Origin: Mesorhizobium waimense
Lineage (GTDB): Bacteria; Pseudomonadota; Alphaproteobacteria; Rhizobiales; Rhizobiaceae
Direction of reading: 5' to 3'
Assembly: GCF_003601975.1 (NCBI RefSeq)
Contig: NZ_QZWZ01000030.1
Coordinates: 1 to 64,000, forward strand
Length of the DNA stretch: 64,000 nucleotides
Shown: positions 46,853 to 55,387 of the stretch, piece after piece
How the letters are laid out: the number at the start of each line of letters is the position of its first letter
How positions within the stretch are numbered: the stretch's first letter is position 1
Notes under the pieces: model-generated
Told to the model about the DNA's origin: nothing
Databases searched by the model: none
The model's input: only the letters and a program-made list of their open reading frames with translations
Made by a program: the position numbers and the translations under genes

Positions 46853-49503
46853 TCAGCCTCCCAGACCTGAGCGAGATTGCCGAGCCGTTCGGTCGCGGCA
46901 GATTGCTTGCGTTTGCAGTAAGTGGCGCCGGCATTGGCCGGCAGGGCGAAGGCGAGATCGTCATAGTCGCCGCCCGTATCCGGACCGGGCAGTGCCGCGC
47001 CGCCCGCAAGCGCGGTGCGTGCGGCCAGGAGATGGCCCGTGATGTCCGCAAGCACGGCTTCCGGATCGTCAAGTTGAAGATCCAGCGGTTCGCGCGGATA
47101 GAGCAGCGACGCGCTGATCGCGACATGGTCGCCCAAGAGCGCCTTGACCGCGAAGGCGTAAAGACAGCGCTGAAGCTCGCGCCCGCCGTTCAGACGAATC
47201 TCGCCCTTCGGGGGGCTGCCGGTCTTGTAATCGCGCACCAGCGCGCGGCTTCCGTCACCGGCGATGTCGAGCCGGTCGATATAGCCTGCGATCTGAAAGC
47301 CCGTATTCGGGATCGTCACGGGCAAGCTTGCATCCCACGGAGGCTCCGCCGTCGATTTGGGTTCCGACCCTCCGAAAGGCACTTCGCCATAGGAGCGGTT
47401 GCCCGGCAGATGATCATTGCCATGGGCGAGCGCCTGACCGGCCAGATTGCGTGCATCGCCGAGGGTTCGGTCCCAGATGACATTGGGAGGGATGGGGCGC
47501 TCGCTTTCCCATTCGGCGGCCACTGCGGCCGAAGCCTCGGCCACAGCGACCTCGATGGCGGATGTATCGGCTGACGCCAGGCCGCCGGTCGCTTCGAGAT
47601 CTCGCAGAGCACGATCCAACACCAGATGGACGAGCTCGCCAGCCGCGAGCGCATCGAGCACGAGGGGTTCGGCGCCGCTTTGCGGCGCTTTCCAGCCGAA
47701 GGCATAGCGCCAGACAAAACCAAGCGGGTTGCGCAGCAGCGTCTTGAGCGAACTGGCCGACTGAGTCCGAGCGAGGATCGCGAGAATAAGCGGATGGTCG
47801 GGACGGACGAGGCCGTCATGGGTTGTGACTTCTGCCAAGCGCCAGTCACGCCAGCAGGCACGTGCGCCGATCGCCTGCGGATCGGCGGCGAATTCCTGCG
47901 GCCGGGCCATGAGCCGGTCGGTTTCGCTGAAGGCATGCGCGGGGACGGCGTTGCGGCGTAGATAAGTTTCATCGCCATGGGCGGCGAGCAGCGGACTGCG
48001 CCCCAGCAGCCGGCCGTCGCTGTCGCGCCGGGCACGCGACAGAATCACCTCGCCGCAGGTGGTCGCGAGGATCGTCTCGAAGTCACGACGGTCGGCCAGG
48101 CTGACGGGGAGCGGGTCGAGCTCGGTGGTCGGAATGATGTGGTCGGGGATCAGCCGGTCCTCGGCGATTCCGCGCGGCCAGCGCGAGGAGTTAAGGCCGA
48201 TCAGCCTGACGAAACGGCGTGGCGATGCCGCAAGGGCGCTGGCCGGCATCCAGGCCACCGACATGCAGGCCTCCAGCCCATCATCGTGTTTCAGCGTTTC
48301 AAGCGTGACATCGATCGACGCGGCAGGGCCGGCGAGCAACGCCTTGCGCCAGATCGACAAAGCTCGGCCCTTGAGGAAGGTCTCGCCGATCTGCTGCGCG
48401 GCGTCAGGCCCTTTTGCCAGCAACTCGACCGCCGCGCGCAACGCCGGAACATGATCCATACCATCGGACCAATCGTCCGGTTTGAGGCGCGTCAGCAGGC
48501 GGCTCCAGGCCGCCGACGTGGACAAGGGCGCATCGCGCGGCAGGAGCCGCAGCCAGCCTTCGGGAAGCGAAGCAAGGGGCGCCGAATCGCGGCACAGGGC
48601 CACAAGACGGCGCAGACGCGACTGCGAGAGCCCGCGCACGACGATGTCCGCGAGCGCTGCGGCCGCCTGTCCCTCCCGCGCGGTGGCGACGCGGACACCG
48701 TGAACGAAATGCAGGTCGATATTGGCATCGGCGCGCAGCGCCAGGAAATGGTCGTCGTAATCGGCCGCCGAGGCAGTAGCGATGGCGATGTCGGAAGGCG
48801 AGACGCCCGACGCGAGCAACGCGCGCGCCCAGCGCATGGCCTCGATGGCTTCGTGATAGGCGGTCGCGGCGCTAACGGAACCAACCATCGGCCCTTCGGC
48901 CTCGCCGCGCACAACAACGACGCCGGTATCGCCAAGCCAGACCGGGACTGAACGGGGGCCGGCGGTCCATTGCACCGGAATGCGCGCGGCGAGCGCCTTT
49001 ACCAAGGGGCGCCAGCACGGAGAAAGTTCCGTGAGGCCGACGATCTCGATCGCGCCGAGAACGGCCGGCGCATGTCCAAGACAGCTGTTGGCTGCCGTGA
49101 CGATATCGACCGGCCGCATCATCCCTTCGGGAAGTTGGGTGAGAACGGCCGCCTCCAGGCGGGCGATGGCCTCGAGACGGGGATGATCGCCCGACCGGGC
49201 GGCCAAATCGATGCCGGCGCGCCAGGCCTTATGGAGCGTGTCCGCAGCCGCGCCGATCATGCCCGGCAGCATCTTGATGCTGTCCAGCTCACCCATGGGC
49301 GTGGCGGGGAGAACTGCCTGAATCGCCGCGCGTAGGCTTTCCTCGTCGATCGGCTGGACAAATCCACCGGCGAGCCGCACGGCGGCCTGTTCGAAGGACA
49401 TGATCTGAAGGCCATGGCGACCGCCGCGCGCCGCCGCAAGGCGGGCCTCCCGCATCGCCAGGCGACCGTGAACGACAAGTGTGGATCGAATCGAGGCCGC
49501 CAT
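46849..49503 (-). CDS. AddB-like PD-(D/E)XK nuclease
   Basis: An 884-residue partner of the AddA-like protein with inactivated helicase-like domains and a C-terminal nuclease: GYIDRLDIAGDGSRALVRDY with KTG following (about residues 740-760), then GGRELQRCLYAF. It is shorter than typical AddB and the N-terminal Walker A is not evident. Only one cysteine (ATYCKRKQ) lies in the final segment, so the usual four-Cys iron-sulfur staple of AddB seems absent. Start ATG 49503 lies 19 bases after the small basic gene. Confidence 0.82.
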   Translation of the reverse strand: MAASIRSTLVVHGRLAMREARLAAARGGRHGLQIMSFEQAAVRLAGGFVQPIDEESLRAAIQAVLPATPMGELDSIKMLPGMIGAAADTLHKAWRAGIDLAARSGDHPRLEAIARLEAAVLTQLPEGMMRPVDIVTAANSCLGHAPAVLGAIEIVGLTELSPCWRPLVKALAARIPVQWTAGPRSVPVWLGDTGVVVVRGEAEGPMVGSVSAATAYHEAIEAMRWARALLASGVSPSDIAIATASAADYDDHFLALRADANIDLHFVHGVRVATAREGQAAAALADIVVRGLSQSRLRRLVALCRDSAPLASLPEGWLRLLPRDAPLSTSAAWSRLLTRLKPDDWSDGMDHVPALRAAVELLAKGPDAAQQIGETFLKGRALSIWRKALLAGPAASIDVTLETLKHDDGLEACMSVAWMPASALAASPRRFVRLIGLNSSRWPRGIAEDRLIPDHIIPTTELDPLPVSLADRRDFETILATTCGEVILSRARRDSDGRLLGRSPLLAAHGDETYLRRNAVPAHAFSETDRLMARPQEFAADPQAIGARACWRDWRLAEVTTHDGLVRPDHPLILAILARTQSASSLKTLLRNPLGFVWRYAFGWKAPQSGAEPLVLDALAAGELVHLVLDRALRDLEATGGLASADTSAIEVAVAEASAAVAAEWESERPIPPNVIWDRTLGDARNLAGQALAHGNDHLPGNRSYGEVPFGGSEPKSTAEPPWDASLPVTIPNTGFQIAGYIDRLDIAGDGSRALVRDYKTGSPPKGEIRLNGGRELQRCLYAFAVKALLGDHVAISASLLYPREPLDLQLDDPEAVLADITGHLLAARTALAGGAALPGPDTGGDYDDLAFALPANAGATYCKRKQSAATERLGNLAQVWEAE

Positions 49504-49522
49504 CGCCGTTTCCCCTTCCAGA

Positions 49523-49666
49523 TTACTTCTTGTTCGGGCGCTGGGTCAGCGCCGAGGCCCCCGCGCTTTTCGCGGCCTTGCTGCTCTTGGGGTCCCTCAG
49601 AACCTTGGATGCGGCGCTTGCCGCTTTCTTGCTGGTCACTTCGCGGTTTGGACTGCGTTTGGGCAT
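49523..49666 (-). CDS. 47-residue basic protein heading AddAB-like operon
   Basis: A short gene with start ATG at 49666 behind CGGGAGGAAA and a TAA stop at 49523. The protein starts MPKRSPNREVTSKKAASAAS and ends ALTQRPNKK: lysine/alanine/serine-rich, no acidic cluster. I recall near-identical small proteins in rhizobia but not their role. Its distance to the AddB-like ATG (19 bases) implies co-transcription. A nucleic-acid-binding helper is possible. Confidence 0.65.
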   Translation of the reverse strand: MPKRSPNREVTSKKAASAASKVLRDPKSSKAAKSAGASALTQRPNKK

Positions 49667-49687
49667 TGCCTTTCCTCCCGGATTTCG

Positions 49688-49766
49688 CACTCGCCCTCAT
49701 TGACGAGTGAGCCTGATAGGGATAGTAGTTATCCGAATATAAAAAATATGTCCATATACTTTTTAT
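49688..49766. promoter_or_regulatory. Divergent regulatory region with palindromes
   Basis: Between the AddAB-like operon and the WYL regulator lie two inverted repeats. The first is CACTCG (49688-49693) with CGAGTG (49704-49709). The second is ATATG-TC-CATAT (49746-49757), extended by ATAAAAA on the left and TTTTTAT on the right (49739-49766). BrxR/CapW proteins bind palindromes of about this size in front of defence genes, so one or both are candidate operators of the adjacent WYL protein. Confidence 0.5.
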
Positions 49767-49792
49767 CTCCATCTTGGGGTTGAAAGCTGAAA

Positions 49793-50722
49793 ATGATGAG
49801 AGAAGCCGCGACGGTGTTGAAATGGGGTGTGGAGCGCCGGCTCGAATTCATTGAATTCCGGCTGTTCTGGGAGGGCGGCGTCAACCGCTCCGACATTATC
49901 GAGATGTTTGATGTGTCCGTCCCCCAGGCGTCGAAGGACCTGACGCTCTATCAGGAGCGTGCGCCGCAGAACGCGATCTACGACAAGAGTGCGAAACGCT
50001 ATGTCGCGGGGCCCCAGTTCTCGCCGACTTTCCTGAAGCCGGACCCAGACGGGTATCTTTCGCGTCTACGATCGTTGGCGGAAGGTCTCACCGACCATGG
50101 CGACTCCTGGATCGCGAATCAGCCTGAGACCGACATCGCACTAACGCCGCGACGAAAGGTAGACGCAGATGTATTAAAGGCCGTTCTCCAAGCAGTCCGC
50201 GAGAACCGTTCGCTCGAAGTCCACTATCAGTCGATGGGGAGCAGACGAACCGACCCAACATGGCGTCGCATGACGCCGCATGCCTTCGGCTACGACGGCT
50301 TTCGTTGGCATGTTCGCGGCTATTGCCATATCGATGAGAAGTATAAGGATTTCCTACTTCCGCGAATCCTCGGTGTGCGCCATATGGATGTGCCTGGTCC
50401 AGGCGGCGATCAGGATGTCTTGTGGAACAGGACCTTCGATATTGAGATTGGCCCCCACCCTGGACTGACCGCCAGTCAGCGCGTGGTGGTCGCGAAGGAC
50501 TACGGCATGACGAATGATCGTGCCGTCCTTACGGTTCGGTACGCGATGCTATTCTATGTGCTTAAGCGGCTGGGGCTTCTGGGAGACGCAAGACAGCATA
50601 ATCCACGCACCCAACATATTGTCGCGCTCAATCCCCATGAGACAGAGCGAGCGCTGCAGCGTGCGGATTTCGAGTTCGGCGAAGTCGGGCAGGCTCAGAA
50701 AAAAGTCGGAGATGCTCGATGA
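49793..50722 (+). CDS. BrxR/CapW-like WYL regulator
   Basis: A 309-residue dimeric regulator: N-terminal winged helix (RLEFIEFRLFWEGGVNRSDI, FDVSVPQASKDLTLYQ), a WYL ligand-binding domain (LEVHYQSMGSRRTDPTW, RMTPHAFGYDGFRWHVRGYC) and a WCX-like C-terminus. BrxR/CapW proteins repress defence systems and are released by nucleic-acid or nucleotide signals on infection. It is divergent from the AddAB-like operon and 160 bases upstream of the pPIWI-RE genes, so it could control either or both. Two ATG codons are available (49793, 49796). Confidence 0.87.
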   Translation: MMREAATVLKWGVERRLEFIEFRLFWEGGVNRSDIIEMFDVSVPQASKDLTLYQERAPQNAIYDKSAKRYVAGPQFSPTFLKPDPDGYLSRLRSLAEGLTDHGDSWIANQPETDIALTPRRKVDADVLKAVLQAVRENRSLEVHYQSMGSRRTDPTWRRMTPHAFGYDGFRWHVRGYCHIDEKYKDFLLPRILGVRHMDVPGPGGDQDVLWNRTFDIEIGPHPGLTASQRVVVAKDYGMTNDRAVLTVRYAMLFYVLKRLGLLGDARQHNPRTQHIVALNPHETERALQRADFEFGEVGQAQKKVGDAR

Positions 50723-50883
50723 GGGGCCGCGGCAACAGCTTTACAGTGCTTTTTTAAGCCTATTTTCAGTCCGGTAGTGCGGTTCAGGTGATGCACCATC
50801 GGTTGCACAGATGATGTGTTGACTTGGTGGGTTTAACCGCCAGTCTACAAGTGGGCGGTGTCATCGATTCGGTGAATGGGGAT

Positions 50884-51969
50884 ATGGACCAAGCGAGCAT
50901 TGCGGTTCGCATGGCGGCGAAGGGATTGGTCGAAGCGCATCGCGCATCGTTGACCAGCCGCGGAGTTCTGTCCCAAGGCCCGGACATGCCGCTTACTTTG
51001 CGACGCGGGATGGCGCTCGTTTCGGCGGTTGCTTTGGCGGATGGCCATTCCTCAGACATTGCAAGTCAGGTGAATGATTTCACAACGCTCGCAACAAGGC
51101 CTGTCCGCGAATGGGGTCCGGCTTCTCTTGTGCTGTGCGAAGAACGGAACGCCATCCTTCTGGATGAAGGCTACGGCATACCCACGGCTGAATGCATTGA
51201 TCTCGCTGAAATCAGGGACGAAGGATCGATCGTGGAGGATATCTTCCACGAGAAGTTGAGAACGGGCCTGTCGCGGGTCGGAAAGAATGCAGACAGCCTT
51301 TATCGGGCAGTGCGCGAAAACATCATCCGGAAACCTTGCAGGACAAGAAAGGAAGTCCTGGCCTTCGCCCTCGAAGTTCCAGAACTCGCCTCGGAAATCC
51401 CGACCTTCTTTTCTCCGCTGCCGGCTTCGGCCCTTCACGGAAAGACATTGCGGCTTTGCGCCCGCTGCAACGCGCCCCTTTTTGCCGACCCCGACCGCTC
51501 GGCTTATCCGAACGGCCGCTGTGCCGTCAGGGAATGCCGCATGTCTTGGCCGGATATGGCCGTTGGCGAAGAGCACCAGATTCCCGTCCATGACGACTGG
51601 CGCATGGCGAACCCCGTCATCATGACCTTCTGGGTTGGGCCGGGCCTGCCGGAAATCGCGCTTTATGATGCTCTCCGCAAAAAGCGTGAGGATGTCGTTC
51701 TTTATCCCATGTGCGATCTCGCCGACATCGGGATCGAGGGAACAAAGATTGGCATAGATGTGAAGTCCTATTCGAGCGCGGCCGTCCTGGGGAAGCGCTT
51801 CTCGGCGAACATTGGAGGCATGCATGCCTTCCGCCGCCGGATCGTGGCTGTCCCCGATTTCTGGATAAAGGTCGACCGGGATTACCTGCGCACGGCATCG
51901 GCCGTTTGCGGAAACAAGGACGGCATCGAGTTCATGTCGGTTTCGCAGGTCGCGGAGGCGTTTTCTTGA
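50884..51969 (+). CDS. pPIWI-RE system REase-fold protein
   Basis: A 361-residue protein matching the partner of pPIWI-RE genes (pPIWI_RE_Y plus REase domains). The C-terminal nuclease-like part has E257 in GLPEIALYDAL and D292-x-K294 in GIDVKSYSS, a full PD-(D/E)XK set. Before it, LCARCNAPLF and the pair in GRCAVREC form a four-Cys zinc ribbon (about 200-228). The ATG at 50884 follows GGGGAT; in-frame TTG/GTG codons at 50824 and 50827 overlap a TTGACT that could be a -35 box. It overlaps the helicase gene start. Confidence 0.82.
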   Translation: MDQASIAVRMAAKGLVEAHRASLTSRGVLSQGPDMPLTLRRGMALVSAVALADGHSSDIASQVNDFTTLATRPVREWGPASLVLCEERNAILLDEGYGIPTAECIDLAEIRDEGSIVEDIFHEKLRTGLSRVGKNADSLYRAVRENIIRKPCRTRKEVLAFALEVPELASEIPTFFSPLPASALHGKTLRLCARCNAPLFADPDRSAYPNGRCAVRECRMSWPDMAVGEEHQIPVHDDWRMANPVIMTFWVGPGLPEIALYDALRKKREDVVLYPMCDLADIGIEGTKIGIDVKSYSSAAVLGKRFSANIGGMHAFRRRIVAVPDFWIKVDRDYLRTASAVCGNKDGIEFMSVSQVAEAFS

Positions 51970-54900
51970 GAGAGCGTCCCGAAGGCTTTTCGAATGTGCT
52001 CGCCATCCAGTGGCTGTGCGCTGCCGTCGAGCAGTTCACAGGGAGCAACGAACTGGCGGACACGCCCGGATTTCTCTCTGGCTTTTCCTCGATCGCAGAC
52101 CATCCCTCGCTGGCACCGTTCGCAAAAGCTGCCTTCTCGCTCCGCCAGCTTGGGGTGAGCTATACCTCGGAGAACGAACTCCGCCAGGCGGTCTACGATT
52201 TCCTGACATGGGAGGAGATGCGCCGGGAAGAAGCCGAAAACTACGTCGACCAGCCCTACAGCATCGACCCGAGGTCGAGGCGCATCACCTTCAAGCGGCG
52301 CGCCGGGAATGACCCCAGGATCGAACAGTGGGCGCAAGCACTCGAGAACGGCATTGCCGTTCGCATACACGGCATGTCCCCCGCCGAACCGGACAGGGCG
52401 ATGGGTGTCGATCCCCGGGAAGCAGGAGCGCGGCGCATCAATATCGACCTCGTGGATGCCGCGGAACATTTGCCCGAGCGGCCTGTCCACGACAATTCCC
52501 CGCGCGAGCGCCGTCCCGTCTCTATCCCTCTGGGCGAACTACAGGCCATTGCGGAACGGTTCGACGCCATTGATGCGGCCGATCCCAACAGGACGCCCAA
52601 GGCATGGTCGCGGCGTCTTCGCGATGCGAGAGGGGCAGCAAAGGTGGATGTGCTGGTTCCGGCAGCCGACAGGGCGAAGCTGGTACCGACGGATACCATC
52701 ACGCTTGATGGCCTCAAGCACATGATCGGCCTGCCCGGAACAGGCAAGACGACGCTGGTCACCCTTATCATTGCCTGGCTATACGAACGGAAGCTCCGCA
52801 CGGTTGTCCTGCTCCCCTCGATTGAGGTCAGTTTCAACCTGATGTCGGACCTGTCCGGTTACGGGGTCGATGTCGGGCTTCTCATGGGACAGTCACCTGA
52901 AACCCGTCTCAGCCATGCACGCAAGCTGGCCGAGCGCATCGGCTCGATGGACGGTGCCAGGGGGTTCGGCCGTACCGTTCCGTTTGCAGACCTCATGTCG
53001 GTGAACTGTGCGCTGGCCGGGTTCGACGACAGGCATGACGAAGAACAGCCATTTCCCCATATCGATCCGCCCTGCACGCGCATCTCCCAGGCAAAGCTGA
53101 AAGCCGACGGCACGCCGCGAGACAAGGAATCGACCCTGTTTTGCCCTGTGTCCTCATGGTGCGGCCGCATGAAAGCGGCACGGCAGCTTGCCGAACGCCA
53201 TGTCTGGCTCGGACACGTGATGTCGCTCGATACGAGAATGCCGCCGCATTTCGCCGAAGAGCACATCCGCCACATCGAAGCGGTCGCCCGGACGGCGGAT
53301 GTCGTCATCGCGGACGAGGTGGACGGTATCCAGTCCGTTCTCGACAGCAGAGCCGTTGGCGAGATCACGATATCCGGCGCTCAGTCTTCATATGAAAACA
53401 GGCTTCTCGACGACCTCCTGAAGCCGATCGCGCTGGGCGAGAACGACCGGACAGGGACGAATGTCGCCGATTACGCCTCCAAGGCGACGCGCTTCATCGA
53501 CCTCAACAGGTTCCTGGTCAGACTGCTGCAGAACGACCGGGCCTCATCCGGCAACCGTTTCTTCGCCAGCTATGACGACGCCTTCATAACAGGCAACAGG
53601 GTGGTCGCCGACCTCTTCGGCGATCCCACCAAAAGCCGCGGCAACGATGCCGAACGGGCGGCCGAGGACGAACGGGTCGGCGCGATCATGGCGTTCTGGG
53701 ACGCCTGTATAAGACAGGTGCTCTTCAGGACGCTGGACACTGCCGAGGGCGAGGAGCGGGATTTCGACATCCGGCGGACCTCCATCATCCTGTCGAAATC
53801 GGAAGGGGAGGTACAAGAGGCGTTCCGCCGGATCTCCGATGCACTCCAGGACTGGCTGTCTTACCCTTCGAGCGTCCAGAAGGCGGACGCCATCGAGGAA
53901 GCGCGCAAGGCGATGATGGCATTTGTTCCGCCGAACTCCGAACTCGGCATTGCGAAATCCACGGCGCTCTTCACCTTCCTGGTCAACGTCTCCAGCGTGA
54001 TCATGCAATTCCTGTCCCTGCTGCCGGCACAACACGTCATGGCGGCCGAGGGCGTTCACCGCTCGCCGATATTCGTCGACGGCATCAGCATGGATTTCGG
54101 ACGGCTGCTCCCAGATTCAATTATCGGACGGCTGGCGGGCGTGCGCTTCCTCTTCCAGCAGCGCAGGGGCCGCAATAGCCTCCAGCTTCATTATGTAACG
54201 TTCGAGGGAGCGCCCAGAATGCTCCTTTACCGCCTGCATGAACTACTCCGCCATGACGGCGTAAAGCGCGGGCCGAACGTCCTGCTTACGAGCGCAACAT
54301 CCTTCCTGGCCAACAGCCCGGCTTTCCACGTTCCCGTCGGGCCTGACTATGTGCTCCGCCGGACGGACAACGATACCGCATGGAAGGAAAGCCGTTATCT
54401 CCTAAGGCCGATACCCGATCCCCAGAACCCGAAGAAGGCGCTGCGGTTCTCCGGCGCACCCTACGAAGACCGGGAACGCATCATGCGTGCGATGACGGAC
54501 CACTTCGTCAGGGAAGGGGGCCTGCTGCAAAGCCTGCTCTCGGATTCCTTCGCCAAGGGCCGCAAGCTTGCCTTCGTCGTCAACGGCTATGAGCAGGTCC
54601 GGCTGGTCAAGGACTATGCAATGTCCGTATCCGAGCGCAACGGGCGCAGGCTGGTCGCCGTCGTCAATGCGGTCCCGGAAGGCAACATTGGCGACTACGT
54701 CACCGCCGCCCAGGTCGAAAGGCTGGGCGAACGGGACGACTGGGATGCCGTCGTCTTTCCCATGAAAGCGCTGTCACGCGGCGTGAACATCGTCTTCGGC
54801 GGGCCGCTTTATGCCGGAACAGAACTTGAGGACAAGGCGGCTATCGGAACGGTCGCCTTTCTGACGAGGCCGCATCCCGCGCAGGAGAGTTTCGACTTTG

Positions 54901-55379
54901 TCGCCGGGATGGTCGGCCGAAGCTCCATGGAATTCGACCGCGAGGCCTTCGGCAAGGACATGAAACCGCGTGATCTCGTGGAACGGCTGCGCACCATCCG
55001 CCGCCAGGCCATGACCGACGTTCGCAGGCTTCTTCGCCACTCGGTCCGGTTCGGGACGCTCGGCAATCTCAATGACGCCTTCGTCGCCGATGTGATGATC
55101 GATGTCATCCAGACCATCGGGCGCTCCATGCGCAACGGATGCAAGACACGCGTCCTGTTCGTTGATGCGGCCTGGGCACCGAACTCCACCCGGCCGGAGG
55201 GTCCGGCCGAAGACACGGCCTCCACCAGCTATCTCGTTGCCATGCAGCGCATACTCGACCGCCTCGTGAATTCTGGGGATGCCGTGCACGCCGAAATCTA
55301 CGAGGCCCTCTACAGGCCGTATCTTGAACCGCTTTCCCGATGCCACGGCCTGTCGGCCAAGGGCACCGCGGAACAATAG
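51966..55379 (+). CDS. pPIWI-RE system DinG/XPD-like helicase
   Basis: A 1137-residue superfamily 2 helicase from TTG 51966, with GGAGG seven bases upstream and a TTGA overlap with the REase stop. It has Walker A GLPGTGKTTLV (about 255-265), cysteines C348, C370, C393 and C399 suited to an XPD-type iron-sulfur cluster, a DEVD box at about 450 and motif VI IQTIGRSMRNG near 1050. The ~250 N-terminal residues fit the pPIWI_RE_Z region. In the predicted system it would open DNA or R-loops for the PIWI protein. No intact in-frame ATG lies nearby. Confidence 0.85.
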   Translation: MRERPEGFSNVLAIQWLCAAVEQFTGSNELADTPGFLSGFSSIADHPSLAPFAKAAFSLRQLGVSYTSENELRQAVYDFLTWEEMRREEAENYVDQPYSIDPRSRRITFKRRAGNDPRIEQWAQALENGIAVRIHGMSPAEPDRAMGVDPREAGARRINIDLVDAAEHLPERPVHDNSPRERRPVSIPLGELQAIAERFDAIDAADPNRTPKAWSRRLRDARGAAKVDVLVPAADRAKLVPTDTITLDGLKHMIGLPGTGKTTLVTLIIAWLYERKLRTVVLLPSIEVSFNLMSDLSGYGVDVGLLMGQSPETRLSHARKLAERIGSMDGARGFGRTVPFADLMSVNCALAGFDDRHDEEQPFPHIDPPCTRISQAKLKADGTPRDKESTLFCPVSSWCGRMKAARQLAERHVWLGHVMSLDTRMPPHFAEEHIRHIEAVARTADVVIADEVDGIQSVLDSRAVGEITISGAQSSYENRLLDDLLKPIALGENDRTGTNVADYASKATRFIDLNRFLVRLLQNDRASSGNRFFASYDDAFITGNRVVADLFGDPTKSRGNDAERAAEDERVGAIMAFWDACIRQVLFRTLDTAEGEERDFDIRRTSIILSKSEGEVQEAFRRISDALQDWLSYPSSVQKADAIEEARKAMMAFVPPNSELGIAKSTALFTFLVNVSSVIMQFLSLLPAQHVMAAEGVHRSPIFVDGISMDFGRLLPDSIIGRLAGVRFLFQQRRGRNSLQLHYVTFEGAPRMLLYRLHELLRHDGVKRGPNVLLTSATSFLANSPAFHVPVGPDYVLRRTDNDTAWKESRYLLRPIPDPQNPKKALRFSGAPYEDRERIMRAMTDHFVREGGLLQSLLSDSFAKGRKLAFVVNGYEQVRLVKDYAMSVSERNGRRLVAVVNAVPEGNIGDYVTAAQVERLGERDDWDAVVFPMKALSRGVNIVFGGPLYAGTELEDKAAIGTVAFLTRPHPAQESFDFVAGMVGRSSMEFDREAFGKDMKPRDLVERLRTIRRQAMTDVRRLLRHSVRFGTLGNLNDAFVADVMIDVIQTIGRSMRNGCKTRVLFVDAAWAPNSTRPEGPAEDTASTSYLVAMQRILDRLVNSGDAVHAEIYEALYRPYLEPLSRCHGLSAKGTAEQ

Positions 55380-55387
55380 GAAGCTGC

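Noticed and set aside
44519..46870. 783-codon open frame on the plus strand
   Set aside because: It is the antisense of the AddA-like gene, has no domain content and arises from GC-rich codon bias.
51711..51968. Upstream in-frame extension of the helicase gene
   Set aside because: It overlaps the REase-encoding gene by 250 bases with no domain text; the TTG at 51966 has GGAGG at ideal distance.
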